Positions 36,198 to 44,664 of a DNA stretch of 64,000 nt are shown piece after piece. The notes below the pieces were generated by a model. The model had not been told where the DNA came from, did not search any database, and was given only the letters and a program-made list of their open reading frames with translations. Source of the stretch: Metabacillus malikii. Lineage in GTDB: Bacteria; Bacillota; Bacilli; Bacillales; Bacillaceae. Every line of letters begins with the position of its first letter. The stretch's first letter is position 1. A program made the position numbers and the translations under genes. The stretch is from the NCBI RefSeq assembly GCF_030813355.1, contig NZ_JAUSUD010000004.1, positions 212,954 through 276,953 on the forward strand. The letters are read 5' to 3'.

Positions 36198-36226
36198 ATC
36201 TTAACAGAAGGATTTCATGTAATCAA
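36198..36226 (-). promoter_or_regulatory. Sigma-A promoter of the TetR-SMR operon
   Basis: TTGATT (36226-36221) and TAAGAT (36203-36198), with a 17-base spacer, about 30 bases before the tetR start. An imperfect inverted repeat GTTAAG...CCTTAC overlaps the -10 box and could be the operator. Confidence 0.55.
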
Positions 36227-36306
36227 TCATTAATTTGATGTGGAATGGGTTTGTCTGATTATGAGTATCCGCTGAAACAGGATGACCCCTGAGTTAAACG
36301 AACATC

Positions 36307-36490
36307 GGTACCTCTATGACAAATGTTTCTGAATTTGGCTTTTCGGCGCCAACAGACAGGTCAAGGTACGATGCCACGTGTTGATAAACCGGATGAAGTA
36401 GCTCAGCTTGCTGTTTTCTTAGGGTCTGATGAATCTTGTTTTATTAATGGACAAGTTACTGCAGCTGATGCTGGCTGGACTGCATATTAA
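36307..36490 (+). pseudogene. C-terminal remnant of an SDR dehydrogenase
   Basis: Reads GTSMTNVSEFGFSAPTDR and, after a frameshift, GTMPRVDKPDEVAQLAVF, then LGSDESCFINGQVTAADAGW and TAY before TAA. This is the classic end of a short-chain dehydrogenase. The Rossmann and catalytic parts are missing and there is no start. One of few plus-strand remnants. Confidence 0.75.
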
Positions 36491-36501
36491 ATACGGATTT
36501 T

Positions 36502-36534
36502 AACCCAACCATGAAATTAATATCAGGGTTGGGT
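36502..36534. terminator. Hairpin after SDR remnant and DUF2812 gene
   Basis: AACCCAACC and GGGTTGGGT pair over 8-9 bp around a 15-base loop. It lies just beyond the SDR remnant stop (plus) and about 35 bases beyond the DUF2812 stop (minus). T-run weak. Confidence 0.6.
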
Positions 36535-36568
36535 CTGGTTTATGAAAATCACTTATTTAATTAGGCTA

Positions 36569-37768
36569 TCAATCTTCTATTTTCACTGATATTTTCTCAA
36601 CTACGTTATCAACGATAGCGTCAATTTCAGCATAGCCATAGTATTGAACGTACATGACTCTATTCCCTTTTGAAGCAAAAATTTGCTTCATATCAACTTC
36701 TTCTTGAACTATCAATTGGTCTAAGTCTGGATGAGTTTTTTCGATTAATGGTTCGTGATTGAAATGATGATATTTCTTTGTTAAATCTTCTATAAGTTTA
36801 TCTGATAAACTTGGAATGCTGAGCTGATACACTTGTGTTTGAATCGATGGTGTATAGTCACCGCTTTTGTCATGCCACTGTTTATCAGAAATGAGTCCTT
36901 GTTCATATGTATCATATTGAATAGGTGCTAATGGACTCCAATAATAGGAATAGCTGTTTTCCCAATCGATGTTGTCATGACTATATGATGACTTATCTTG
37001 AATCAGATTTGAATCGTCTTCTATATCGGCTAATCTAACAATTGGTAACGCATTGTTTGTTTCTGGTAGATTGTTCGTTTCCATTTTATAAAGTTGTGCG
37101 AACGGAATGGCTGCACTCAATCCTACTAGCGCAATGAATCCAAATGCTATTAGATTACGAATTTTGTAGTATTTTTTCCATGGTGCACGATGATTTATCG
37201 GTTTTCCTTCAAGTAGATTTTGTCGCAAAACACGTATAGAACTTGATGCTTGAATTGAGTTATAAGCTAAATATACGCAAAAAATGGCTAAAATTGTTTG
37301 TTGGACGATGTCCCATTTTACTAGAAGTAATATAGGTGTTTTAAAAAGAAACCAAGTTGAAAGTAACAAACCGACTAAAATGATTGTTGACACAGCCACG
37401 GTTACAGCGTTTTTCACTAGTTTCCTGTCAAAATCTTGTAATGTATAAGATTGCTCAGCTGGGTCAGTGTGAAGCTCTGGTGCATCAAGTTCTTCGGGTG
37501 ATGAAAAAACATGAAAATTATTAAAGCTAGTGACATAATGCCAACCATTTTCGGCGTAAAGTTGAATTTGGTCTTGGCTCATTTTTTTATTAATCGAGAC
37601 GTCTATTCTATATCTCATTTTTTTAGGTTCTGCTTTTGCAAACTTCGCAAAATGAATCCCCATCTTTTTTAAATGTAACCCATTTGCAGCCATGTCTGAA
37701 AACCAGCTTTCATGCTCACCTATGCGCCAATAATCCCTTGGGCGGAGTTTTAAGACCGTCCTAGTCAA
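36569..37768 (-). CDS. DUF2812 membrane protein
   Basis: About 399 residues. The first 90 residues are the DUF2812 region (WFSDMAANGLHLKKMG, PKKMRYRIDV, YAENGWHYVTSFNNFHVF). Four hydrophobic segments follow (about 122-145, 150-175, 208-228), and then a large extracytoplasmic domain. Start taken as TTG at 37768, 9 bases after GGAGG, since the GTG three codons earlier touches that site. It overlaps the PadR gene by 8 bases with this start; PadR-DUF2812 pairs are common in Firmicutes and respond to cell-envelope or drug stress in some cases. Confidence 0.87.
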   Translation of the reverse strand: MTRTVLKLRPRDYWRIGEHESWFSDMAANGLHLKKMGIHFAKFAKAEPKKMRYRIDVSINKKMSQDQIQLYAENGWHYVTSFNNFHVFSSPEELDAPELHTDPAEQSYTLQDFDRKLVKNAVTVAVSTIILVGLLLSTWFLFKTPILLLVKWDIVQQTILAIFCVYLAYNSIQASSSIRVLRQNLLEGKPINHRAPWKKYYKIRNLIAFGFIALVGLSAAIPFAQLYKMETNNLPETNNALPIVRLADIEDDSNLIQDKSSYSHDNIDWENSYSYYWSPLAPIQYDTYEQGLISDKQWHDKSGDYTPSIQTQVYQLSIPSLSDKLIEDLTKKYHHFNHEPLIEKTHPDLDQLIVQEEVDMKQIFASKGNRVMYVQYYGYAEIDAIVDNVVEKISVKIED

Positions 37769-38081
37769 GCTTCTCACCCTCCTTTAATATGCTACTATCT
37801 GCGATAACCGTTTTTAATCGCGTATACTCTTTTTGCAAAGCTTCCTCACCCTTTGTCGTTATGCGATATGTCTTCCTTCTGCCGTCGTCTTCTGCTAATG
37901 AAATGAGTCCGTCCTTCTGCATCCGTGACAGGACACCGTACAATGTTCCTGGACCCATTTTCACCCTGCCGTTTGATACTTCTGTAATTGCTTGCATTAA
38001 CTGGTATCCATGATTAGGGCGCATTAACGCGAGTAGCACATAGTACATTGCTTCAGTCATCGGTCCACCGTTGTATGCCAT
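37761..38081 (-). CDS. PadR family transcriptional regulator
   Basis: A 106-residue winged-helix regulator: MTEAMYYVLLALMRPNHGYQ, then KMGPGTLYGVLSRMQKDGLI and DDGRRKTYRITTKGEEAL. GAGGAG lies before the ATG. It is the short PadR subfamily 2 type, typically paired with DUF2812. Probably binds the palindrome at 38124-38148 upstream of its own gene. Confidence 0.92.
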   Translation of the reverse strand: MAYNGGPMTEAMYYVLLALMRPNHGYQLMQAITEVSNGRVKMGPGTLYGVLSRMQKDGLISLAEDDGRRKTYRITTKGEEALQKEYTRLKTVIADSSILKEGEKLD

Positions 38082-38123
38082 TTGCTCTTCTCCTCATTAA
38101 TTATTAAAACTCTCACTATTATG

Positions 38124-38148
38124 TTATGCGATATATCATATAGCATAA
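38124..38148. promoter_or_regulatory. Candidate PadR operator
   Basis: TTATGCGATAT and ATATAGCATAA form an 11+11 inverted repeat around a 3-base centre, with one mismatch. It lies 43 bases before the padR start. PadR operators are AT-rich palindromes ending in ATGN/NCAT, so the fit is good. Confidence 0.6.
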
Positions 38149-38310
38149 TAATACATTATATTATGTTCATTTGTAAATATATAGTAAAAAATCGGTTGTA
38201 AAAGAAAATGTTTTACCTTTTTATGGTATCATTAAATCTGGATTTCTTCATAACTTTTGAAGTGCGTATATCATTATTCAATATCCCACTTTAGAAAGGA
38301 AGTTGATGAA

Positions 38311-38781
38311 ATGAGCAGGAAAATTTATAAGGGAAGGTATGTCGTCAAATCTGATGAGAGTTTTGTCATATTTATCATCGGGATGAGGATAAACAAATTT
38401 TTTTCTTTTACAAAATGGATACCTGTTTTTCGGGCAATGGGGCCGATGTTAAGGGAATTATATCAACATCCTGAATTAGGTTTCTACCACACTGAATATT
38501 TAATAAATTGGCGAGGCGTAACGCTTATCCAATATTGGAGAAGCTTTGAAGAGTTGGAAGCATATGCTCGTGGAAAAACTCATGCTACTGCTTGGAGAAA
38601 TTTCAATCGTACAATCAAAGATGACGGTAGTGTAGGAATCTTTCACGAGACATATAAAGTGCAAAAGAATGCTACAGAAGCTATTTACAATAATATGCCT
38701 AAGTTTGGCCTTGCTAATGTTTTTACGCATACGGGAGTGTCACCAACCACAGATACAGCAAGAGACAGGATAGAGAAATGA
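38311..38781 (+). CDS. DUF4188 family protein
   Basis: A 156-residue protein of the DUF4188 family, with a ferredoxin-like/heme-monooxygenase-like fold. GRYVVKSDESFVIFIIGMRINKFF, HPELGFYHTEYLINWRGVTLIQYWRSFEELEAYAR and GIFHETYKV are the family landmarks. The start is the ATG at 38311 with GGAAG upstream. Function unknown; plausible role in small-molecule detoxification. Confidence 0.85.
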   Translation: MSRKIYKGRYVVKSDESFVIFIIGMRINKFFSFTKWIPVFRAMGPMLRELYQHPELGFYHTEYLINWRGVTLIQYWRSFEELEAYARGKTHATAWRNFNRTIKDDGSVGIFHETYKVQKNATEAIYNNMPKFGLANVFTHTGVSPTTDTARDRIEK

Positions 38782-38847
38782 AAGATACCCTATTAGAAGT
38801 TTAGTATGTAAGAATAGCTGTAATACTATTTAGTTAATTATATTTAT

Positions 38848-39021
38848 TTAAATTTGGATATTTTGAAAAAATGAAATGGTTATTATTAAAGTTGATATGG
38901 AACCCGCACACATTAAAGTGAATAATTTCCGTCTATTCAACTCTTTTGATGATTTTACAAGTCCTTTAGATACTGCAATCCAAATGACAATAGAAACAAT
39001 AGCAATAACACCCGTTGACAT
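38848..39021 (-). CDS. Small two-helix membrane protein
   Basis: A 57-residue protein with hydrophobic segments at about 4-20 and 34-53 and a basic middle (KSSKELNRRK). AGGGG lies about 9 bases before the ATG at 39021. Not recognised. Confidence 0.55.
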   Translation of the reverse strand: MSTGVIAIVSIVIWIAVSKGLVKSSKELNRRKLFTLMCAGSISTLIITISFFQNIQI

Positions 39022-39198
39022 GTTTGACATCCCCTAAATTATTTTTACATGTGAATTTATATGACTTAATAGCAGTTATGTATCTTATAAGCATATATAC
39101 GTTTAGAAAAAAGAAAGGTTTCACTATTATATTTTAAAATGAATAAGATAGTTATAATTATATTTCAATCAGATGTAATACAACATTATTTCATAGAA

Positions 39199-39225
39199 AA
39201 TGCCACCTAATTAGTGGCATACTGG
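39199..39225 (-). terminator. Terminator of the VOC gene
   Basis: ATGCCAC and GTGGCAT enclose a 7-base loop and are followed by TTTTCT on the minus strand, 12 bases after the stop at 39238. Confidence 0.75.
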
Positions 39226-39237
39226 ATGATATTTATT

Positions 39238-39594
39238 TCATCTATTTTTTTGTTGTACTAATCCGAAGCTAACTCCTACAGGGTCTACCAAATATGCGAG
39301 ATAAAAGTCATTAAATTCCATTTTTTCACGGACAATCATTGCACCATTGGCTTTTGCTTTTAAGATTGCTTCATCAATCGAATCAACTTCAATTTGAATA
39401 CGAGTTCCGTGTGGGAAATCGTGGGGACCTTTACTAATGCCACCATCGATACCAGGATCTGTTTGTTCTCCCGTTGTGACAGCCCAATAATCCCATTTCG
39501 GTTCTGCGATTTTCCAATTAAAGACGTTTTCATAAAAGGCTGCTGCTTTTTCTGGTTCTTGGCTGCTAAATTCAAAACCGATAACCCTTGCCAT
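39238..39594 (-). CDS. VOC family protein
   Basis: A 118-residue single-unit VOC protein: RVIGFEFSSQEPEKAAAFY, NVFNWKIAEPKWDYW, and YLVDPVGVSFGLVQ at the end. The start is the ATG at 39594 with GAAGGAA upstream; the longer frame includes 42 noncoding codons. Related to glyoxalase/bleomycin-resistance proteins; substrate unknown. Confidence 0.87.
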   Translation of the reverse strand: MARVIGFEFSSQEPEKAAAFYENVFNWKIAEPKWDYWAVTTGEQTDPGIDGGISKGPHDFPHGTRIQIEVDSIDEAILKAKANGAMIVREKMEFNDFYLAYLVDPVGVSFGLVQQKNR

Positions 39595-39767
39595 TATCAT
39601 TCCTTCTTTCGATAATGATTTTTTAATTAGTAAAAGCATAGTTACATAGAAAAGTTGATACCCACTTTTGCAATGAGCATATCTAGTACAGGTAATACGT
39701 GGTGAACAAATTTTATACAATTGGACTGTACTAAGATTTGAAAATGTTTTCCGTACAGTCCAGGAGG

Positions 39768-40376
39768 TTATTGGTCCCGTCCAAATGCTTTCGTATCTAT
39801 TTTTTTCTTATCAAGGAAATCCTCTATTTTCTTTTGTTCTCTTCCGTTCACGCCAACACTTTTTTTATAAAGTGAACCTAAGTCTATTTCCGGTAAATCT
39901 CCGTTATTTGCATCATCTGTCATTTTGTTAAGTAGTTCATCTATTTCATAGAGGAACTCGTTTACGCCTGTAATGTAGTGGCTTATTCTTTCTGTCTCTT
40001 CTTGATAGCCTTCAGGTAATGTATTATTCAGGATATAGGCTGAGAAGTTTTCGTCATTCTCTTTTGTTAGCTTGTTAATTTTGTTTAATTTCTCTACTTC
40101 CTCTTTCGATAGTTCCTTTTCTTCATCAATAAGTTCTTGGAATGGAGAACTAGCAATATATAATTCTTCATAGCTGTCAAGGTATGTTTTAATGCTTGCT
40201 TTTATTTCTTCCTCGTTAATGATGCTATTTTGTTTTTCAGAGGTAAAAATCACATCCGGAATCTTTACGTCCTCTGTTGAAAGGATATCATCTGTAGGTT
40301 CAATGTCAGTATCTTCGGCTTGAGAACATGCACTAAAGAATAAAAGGATGATTAAGCTAAAAAATATCTTTTTCAT
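39768..40376 (-). CDS. NDxxF motif lipoprotein
   Basis: A 202-residue lipoprotein. The lipobox FFSAC places the modified cysteine at residue 17. NDENFSAYILNNTLPEGYQ, then SHYITGVNEFL, is the hallmark of the NDxxF lipoprotein family in Bacillus. Function unknown. GGGGGAAAT precedes the ATG. It lies 15 bases after the SDR gene, so the two are likely an operon. Confidence 0.82.
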   Translation of the reverse strand: MKKIFFSLIILLFFSACSQAEDTDIEPTDDILSTEDVKIPDVIFTSEKQNSIINEEEIKASIKTYLDSYEELYIASSPFQELIDEEKELSKEEVEKLNKINKLTKENDENFSAYILNNTLPEGYQEETERISHYITGVNEFLYEIDELLNKMTDDANNGDLPEIDLGSLYKKSVGVNGREQKKIEDFLDKKKIDTKAFGRDQ

Positions 40377-40391
40377 ATTTCCCCCTTAATT

Positions 40392-41138
40392 TTATCCACG
40401 GATAAATCCGCCTTCAGAATGGAGAATTTGTCCTGTTATCCAATTAGCTTCTTCACTAGCAAGAAACGCTATTAGCCTGGCGACGTCATCTGGAACACCG
40501 ATTCGGCCCATTGGAAATTTTGGGAGAAGGTGTTTTCTTATGTTGTCGTCCATCCAGGTTGAATCTGTTGGACCTGGGTTTACTGCATTGACGGTAATTC
40601 CGAGTGGTGCTAATTCTTGTGATAATGAACGAGTGAATGCTGATATTGCCCCCTTCGTTGCGGCATATGCTAACTCACCAGGCATCGGTCCTACATCCTG
40701 TCCCGACGTCATATTAATGATTCGTCCAGAGCATAAATCCGATTTTTCAAAGCGACGCGCGAATTCCACACATAATAAAAAGCATGACCTCATATTCACT
40801 GAGTAATGCTCATCTAGCATTTTTGCGTCTAACATGGTATAGCTGTCTAGTTTTGAATGTGCGGCATTATTGATGAGAATGGATGGTATACCTAGACTGC
40901 GGTTTACTTCGTCAAGGATGGTTAATGCAGCATCAGCATTTGAAAGATCTATATTTATGTGCTCACAGGCGACTCCCATTTCGAGAATCTCTTGTTGGAA
41001 TTCCTTTATCCAACTATCGTTAGCCTTCCAGTGTGTAAAAAAGATATTGATACCTTGTGAAGCAAGCTTGCGGCATATGGCTGTGCCGATATCTCGAGGA
41101 TTACTAGCTCCTGTTACGACTGCTATTTTATTGTTCAT
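40392..41138 (-). CDS. SDR family oxidoreductase
   Basis: A 248-residue classical short-chain dehydrogenase. The cofactor motif VTGASNPRDIG is a variant TGxxxGxG with an insertion. NNAAH replaces NNAG, the catalytic Tyr/Lys are in YAATKG with an upstream MTSGQ serine, and PGPTDS follows. The C-terminus LASEEANWITGQILHSEGG is typical. AGGGGG precedes the ATG. Substrate unknown. The upstream region contains the 52-bp repeat array. Confidence 0.9.
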   Translation of the reverse strand: MNNKIAVVTGASNPRDIGTAICRKLASQGINIFFTHWKANDSWIKEFQQEILEMGVACEHINIDLSNADAALTILDEVNRSLGIPSILINNAAHSKLDSYTMLDAKMLDEHYSVNMRSCFLLCVEFARRFEKSDLCSGRIINMTSGQDVGPMPGELAYAATKGAISAFTRSLSQELAPLGITVNAVNPGPTDSTWMDDNIRKHLLPKFPMGRIGVPDDVARLIAFLASEEANWITGQILHSEGGFIRG

Positions 41139-41648
41139 AATTAATGTTCCCCCTACTAAGCGTACTACGTGATGGAAGCTTTAGAGATGGATTTATTTAT
41201 CTACGAAATGATAATACAGACCCTAAATTGTGTCAGCATCGTTATCTAGAATTTTAAGATTCCATACCATGTATCCCTTTAATAGCAGCAATTAGATATT
41301 AATAGATATGTACCTTCGCAATACCTTATCTTTTTATTATGTAATCATTATATAGTTTGCTACATAAATTCATAATAACCATTCCGCTTTAGAACAAGTC
41401 CTGGCTTCTTAACTTGTATAAAGTTCAAAATCTCTTCTTGGAGAATAATTTCTAACTTATCAAAAATTCTTAACTAATCTTCTAGTTAAATAGATCACTC
41501 ATTTTTAGATATACTAGATTTCATTTAGGGTTTCCTCTCTTTCATGGAATGTCTACTTTTCCGAGGATACCCTACTTATTTAGTTCCATGGAATAACTCC
41601 AAATATTGGAGTTTTATACACATAATATTTTACATCATCCGGAGACTT
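41139..41648. other. Intergenic region between SDR and tandem array
   Basis: About 510 AT-rich bases with no supportable gene. Near 41544-41600 the sequence (CATGGAATG...CCATGGAAT) has weak internal repetition but does not belong to the 52-bp array. No promoter could be fixed. Confidence 0.4.
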
Positions 41649-42250
41649 TCTCATTTTCGTCTTCATACCTTTTATGAAGAACATTTCTGCTCAGGATTTT
41701 CCTCGTTTTCGTCTTCATACCTTTTATGAAGAACATTTCTGTTCAGAATCTTTCTCGTTTTCGTCTTCATACCTTTTATGAAGAACATTTCTGCTCAGGA
41801 TTTTTTTCGTTTTCGTCTTCATACCTTTTATGAAGAACATTTCTGCTCAGAATCTTTCTCGTTTTCGTCTTCATACCTTTTATGAAGAACATTTCTGCTC
41901 AGGATTTTCCTCGTTTTCGTCTTCATACCTTTTATGAAGAACATTTCTGCTCAGAATTTTCCTCGTTTTCGTCTTCATACCTTTTATGAAGAACATTTCT
42001 GCTCAGAATCTTTCTCGTTTTCGTCTTCATACCTTTTATGAAGAACATTTCTGTTCAGAATTTTCCTCGTTTTCGTCTTCATACCTTTTATGAAGAACAT
42101 TTCTGTTCAGAATCTTTCTCGTTTTCGTCTTCATACCTTTTATGAAGAACATTTCTGCTCAGAATTTTTTTCGTTTTCGTCTTCATACCTTTTGTGAAGA
42201 AGTCCATTTCGGTTCGGGGATTTTCCCTTTTTAGTCTTTATACCTTTTAT
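41649..42250. repeat. 52-bp tandem repeat array with a hairpin in each unit
   Basis: Eleven units plus a degenerate twelfth. The motif CTTCATACCTTTTATGAAG (7-bp inverted arms) starts at 41661, 41713, 41765, 41817, 41869, 41921, 41973, 42025, 42077, 42129 and 42181, exactly 52 bases apart. Variation is confined to a short linker (GGATTTTCC, GAATCTTTC, GAATTTTCC, GGATTTTTT, GAATTTTTT). It is not coding, since 52 is not a multiple of 3. It lies between the HTH gene's stop and the SDR gene's upstream region. Confidence 0.95.
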
Positions 42251-42308
42251 GGAGGTTAAATATAAGTATTTATAAAGAAAGATTTCTTTTGTTTAGCTCT
42301 TTAATATA

Positions 42309-42530
42309 TCAAGCTTCGATATCTTCATCATTTCGATATTCTAGTATATCTCCAGGCTGACAATCCAAAGCCTTACAAATTGCCTCTAATGTTGAGAACC
42401 GTATCGCCTTTGCTTTACCATTTTTTAAGATTGAAAGGTTCGCCATTGTTATTCCAACTCGTTCAGAAAGTTCAGTTACACTCATTTTCCTTTTTGCTAG
42501 CATGACATCGATGTTTATGATAATCGCCAT
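42309..42530 (-). CDS. YozG-type HTH (XRE/Cro) regulator
   Basis: A 73-residue single-domain helix-turn-helix protein: IIINIDVMLAKRKMSVTEL, then RVGITMANLSILKNGKAKAI and LDCQPGDILEY. The start is the ATG at 42530 with GAGGTG upstream. It follows the DUF2975 gene by 10 bases; HTH-DUF2975 pairs are frequent in Firmicutes and the HTH protein probably regulates the operon. Confidence 0.92.
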   Translation of the reverse strand: MAIIINIDVMLAKRKMSVTELSERVGITMANLSILKNGKAKAIRFSTLEAICKALDCQPGDILEYRNDEDIEA

Positions 42531-42540
42531 TGTTTTCACC

Positions 42541-43017
42541 TCAGACCGTTAAATCATTTTCTGATTTTATATTAATTGCTTCTTGTAAAAGTTTTTGGAG
42601 AACAGCTGCAAAGACTGCAATGACAATGGAAGCAAATATGGGAACCAATCCAATGATAATGAGACCCGGTGCATCATCTAGCTCTGCTACAAGAAAGATA
42701 AATGGCAGAACAACGACATACAAGAAACTTATAATCATCGCACAAAATTTGATATTCTTTAGTGCTTTCACTGAGTGTTCAGAGAATGCCATGCTTTTGT
42801 CAATATAATTTAAAAGCTTAAATGCCTGATATAATGCAGCGAAAAACGGAACTACAGATGCGAAAATACCAATTACAATTGGATAAAGTATATGGGCATA
42901 ATCTGGATTTGCTGGATTGTTTGCTAACCAATAGATACCAAAAACAGTAATCGCAAGAACTGGACTACCGATAAGTATAACAGCAATCTTTAAAAAGAGC
43001 GTTGATCCTAGTTTCAT
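42541..43017 (-). CDS. DUF2975 membrane protein
   Basis: A 158-residue protein with four hydrophobic segments (about 8-32, 44-64, 92-112, 118-142). AFSEHSVKALKNIKFCAMIISFLY is the DUF2975 signature. The start is the ATG at 43017 with GAGGTG upstream. Paired with the HTH regulator downstream. Function unknown. Confidence 0.87.
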   Translation of the reverse strand: MKLGSTLFLKIAVILIGSPVLAITVFGIYWLANNPANPDYAHILYPIVIGIFASVVPFFAALYQAFKLLNYIDKSMAFSEHSVKALKNIKFCAMIISFLYVVVLPFIFLVAELDDAPGLIIIGLVPIFASIVIAVFAAVLQKLLQEAINIKSENDLTV

Positions 43018-43180
43018 TTCAAAACACCTCATTTATTTATTGTCATTAAGAAATTTACCATAGGATTTATCGTTTTGCAATAAATATTTATTATTAACAT
43101 TATTTCATTTATCGAAAAACAGGTTTATTCCCTTTTCTAGTTGTGCAGAGACAGAATGATCCTTAATATTAGAAAGACGA

Positions 43181-43222
43181 AAAAATACTGTACCAAAGAC
43201 AAATTTGTCTTTATTGGTACAG
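43181..43222 (-). terminator. Terminator of the 43250 gene
   Basis: On the minus strand CTGTACC...AAAGACAAATTTGTCTTT...GGTACAG forms a long stem with an internal palindrome, followed by a T-run (ATTTTTTC). It lies 28 bases after the stop. Confidence 0.88.
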
Positions 43223-43249
43223 CCTCTCGGAAGTAGCTAAAAATACTGT

Positions 43250-44017
43250 TTAAAAAAATTCATATAGTCCGTCATTGAAATACTGATATTCTCTTTCTGT
43301 AACTTTGTATCTCGTATATCCGTCATAAAATGCCTTAAGGTGTAGAGGATTGTCACTAAAATGTCCAATTGCTAATGATACATCATATCGCGGGTCTCCT
43401 ACTGCCATTCCTGCTACATCAATGAATCGCTGTACTTTTCCATCTAAGACAAGCACGTTATCGGTTGTACAATCACCATGTATCATTGTTTGCTTTACGG
43501 GTAGGGGTTTGTTTGCCATTAATTTGTTTAATAATTCAATAGTGCCGTCGGTCTGACCTTTTTCAACATAGATTTGTGCTTGATTAAGCTGTTCGTCTAA
43601 CCAATCTTGATACCACTTTAATGATTCAATTGGAGGCGTTTCATGGAATTTGTTTAAAAAAAGTCCAAAGCTCCTAATTAACCTGCTTTTTTCTGTAGTT
43701 GATGTTGCCGTTTTTAAGGCCATAGTTAATGTGTTGCCGTTTTCGAAGGACATGAGCAGGTGGTTTCGATGACTTTCCTCGATAAAACCGTTATAACGAG
43801 GGACTGGAATTGCTTTGCCGTTTAGCACTTGTAACACTTTCGCTTCTTTCTGCAGCCATTTTCGATATCTATCCATGAAGGCAGTTTTAATCATGTATGT
43901 ACCTTTTTGTGTCGTGACTCGGCGAACTTCTGATGTACAGCCTTGTTCTTCAATTAGATGAATTGTTTGTATTTCACCAATAAGTGTCTCTATTTCAGTT
44001 TTTATTGTGCCAAGCAT
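43250..44017 (-). CDS. Aminoglycoside phosphotransferase family protein
   Basis: A 255-residue kinase-fold protein. MIHGDCTTDNVLV is the catalytic loop and RFIDVAGMAVGDPRYDVSLA the metal-binding motif. AGGGGGAG lies before the ATG. It is 25 bases after the methyltransferase gene, so the two may be co-transcribed. Third APH-type gene in this window; substrate unknown. Confidence 0.87.
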   Translation of the reverse strand: MLGTIKTEIETLIGEIQTIHLIEEQGCTSEVRRVTTQKGTYMIKTAFMDRYRKWLQKEAKVLQVLNGKAIPVPRYNGFIEESHRNHLLMSFENGNTLTMALKTATSTTEKSRLIRSFGLFLNKFHETPPIESLKWYQDWLDEQLNQAQIYVEKGQTDGTIELLNKLMANKPLPVKQTMIHGDCTTDNVLVLDGKVQRFIDVAGMAVGDPRYDVSLAIGHFSDNPLHLKAFYDGYTRYKVTEREYQYFNDGLYEFF

Positions 44018-44042
44018 ATGTCTCCCCCTCTTTATCTAGGAA

Positions 44043-44639
44043 TCACTTTATACTTGTTGCGATAAACATTGCTGCATCTTGATTCATAAAAATCTTTTTT
44101 CCATGATAAAAGGTCCTTATTTCAATTGAAGTAAATCCTACTTCTGAAAGTGTTTTACTAAGCTCGTGGTGAATAAAACCGTTGTGGACCTTAGGATGAT
44201 TGATGTTTTCGTTCTTATCAAAGTCGATTATGATTAGTTGGCCACCATCGTTTAGAATGTTGAACAGTTCTTGTAAAATTTTCTTCGTATCTTTGATATG
44301 TAACAGAACTAGTGACATGAGCACGATGTCTGCCTTTAGGTCAGGGGTTGCTTCCGTAAAGTCTGAATAAAGTACCGTTGCATTTGTTATGGATTGCTGT
44401 TTAATTTTTGCTTCTGCGACCTCAAGCATTTGTTTTGATGAATCAATTAACATTACGGATTCTACTAAATCTGTAACTTGTAGACTAACTAGTCCTGTGC
44501 CACTACCGTAGTCGATTAGTGTTTTCGTTTTGCTGTTCTGTAAATGTGGTCGTACTTCCTTTACGATGATATTGGCTATTTCGATTCTGTCCTCTGTGTC
44601 ATAACGTTTTGCCAGCTGTTCAAATACGTTGTTTTCCAT
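44043..44639 (-). CDS. SAM-dependent methyltransferase
   Basis: A 198-residue class I methyltransferase. Motif I is LIDYGSGTGLVSL, the acid loop MLIDSSKQML, and the catalytic edge ADIVLMSLVLLHI. Start at the ATG 8 bases after GGAG; a GTG three codons earlier is possible. Substrate unknown (small molecule type). Likely operon with the APH-type gene downstream and a membrane protein upstream. Confidence 0.88.
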   Translation of the reverse strand: MENNVFEQLAKRYDTEDRIEIANIIVKEVRPHLQNSKTKTLIDYGSGTGLVSLQVTDLVESVMLIDSSKQMLEVAEAKIKQQSITNATVLYSDFTEATPDLKADIVLMSLVLLHIKDTKKILQELFNILNDGGQLIIIDFDKNENINHPKVHNGFIHHELSKTLSEVGFTSIEIRTFYHGKKIFMNQDAAMFIATSIK

Positions 44640-44664
44640 GTTTTCCACTCCATTTTAGGATGTT

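Noticed and set aside
36198..36300. Guanidine-I riboswitch upstream of the YkkCD-like pair
   Set aside because: No recognisable conserved core; the leader is short and a TetR gene precedes the pumps.
41544..41729. 61-codon plus-strand ORF
   Set aside because: Reads into the 52-bp array and is broken by its period; no start signals.
41649..42250. CRISPR array
   Set aside because: Units are repeated end to end with no variable spacers of constant length; only a short linker differs, and no cas gene is near.
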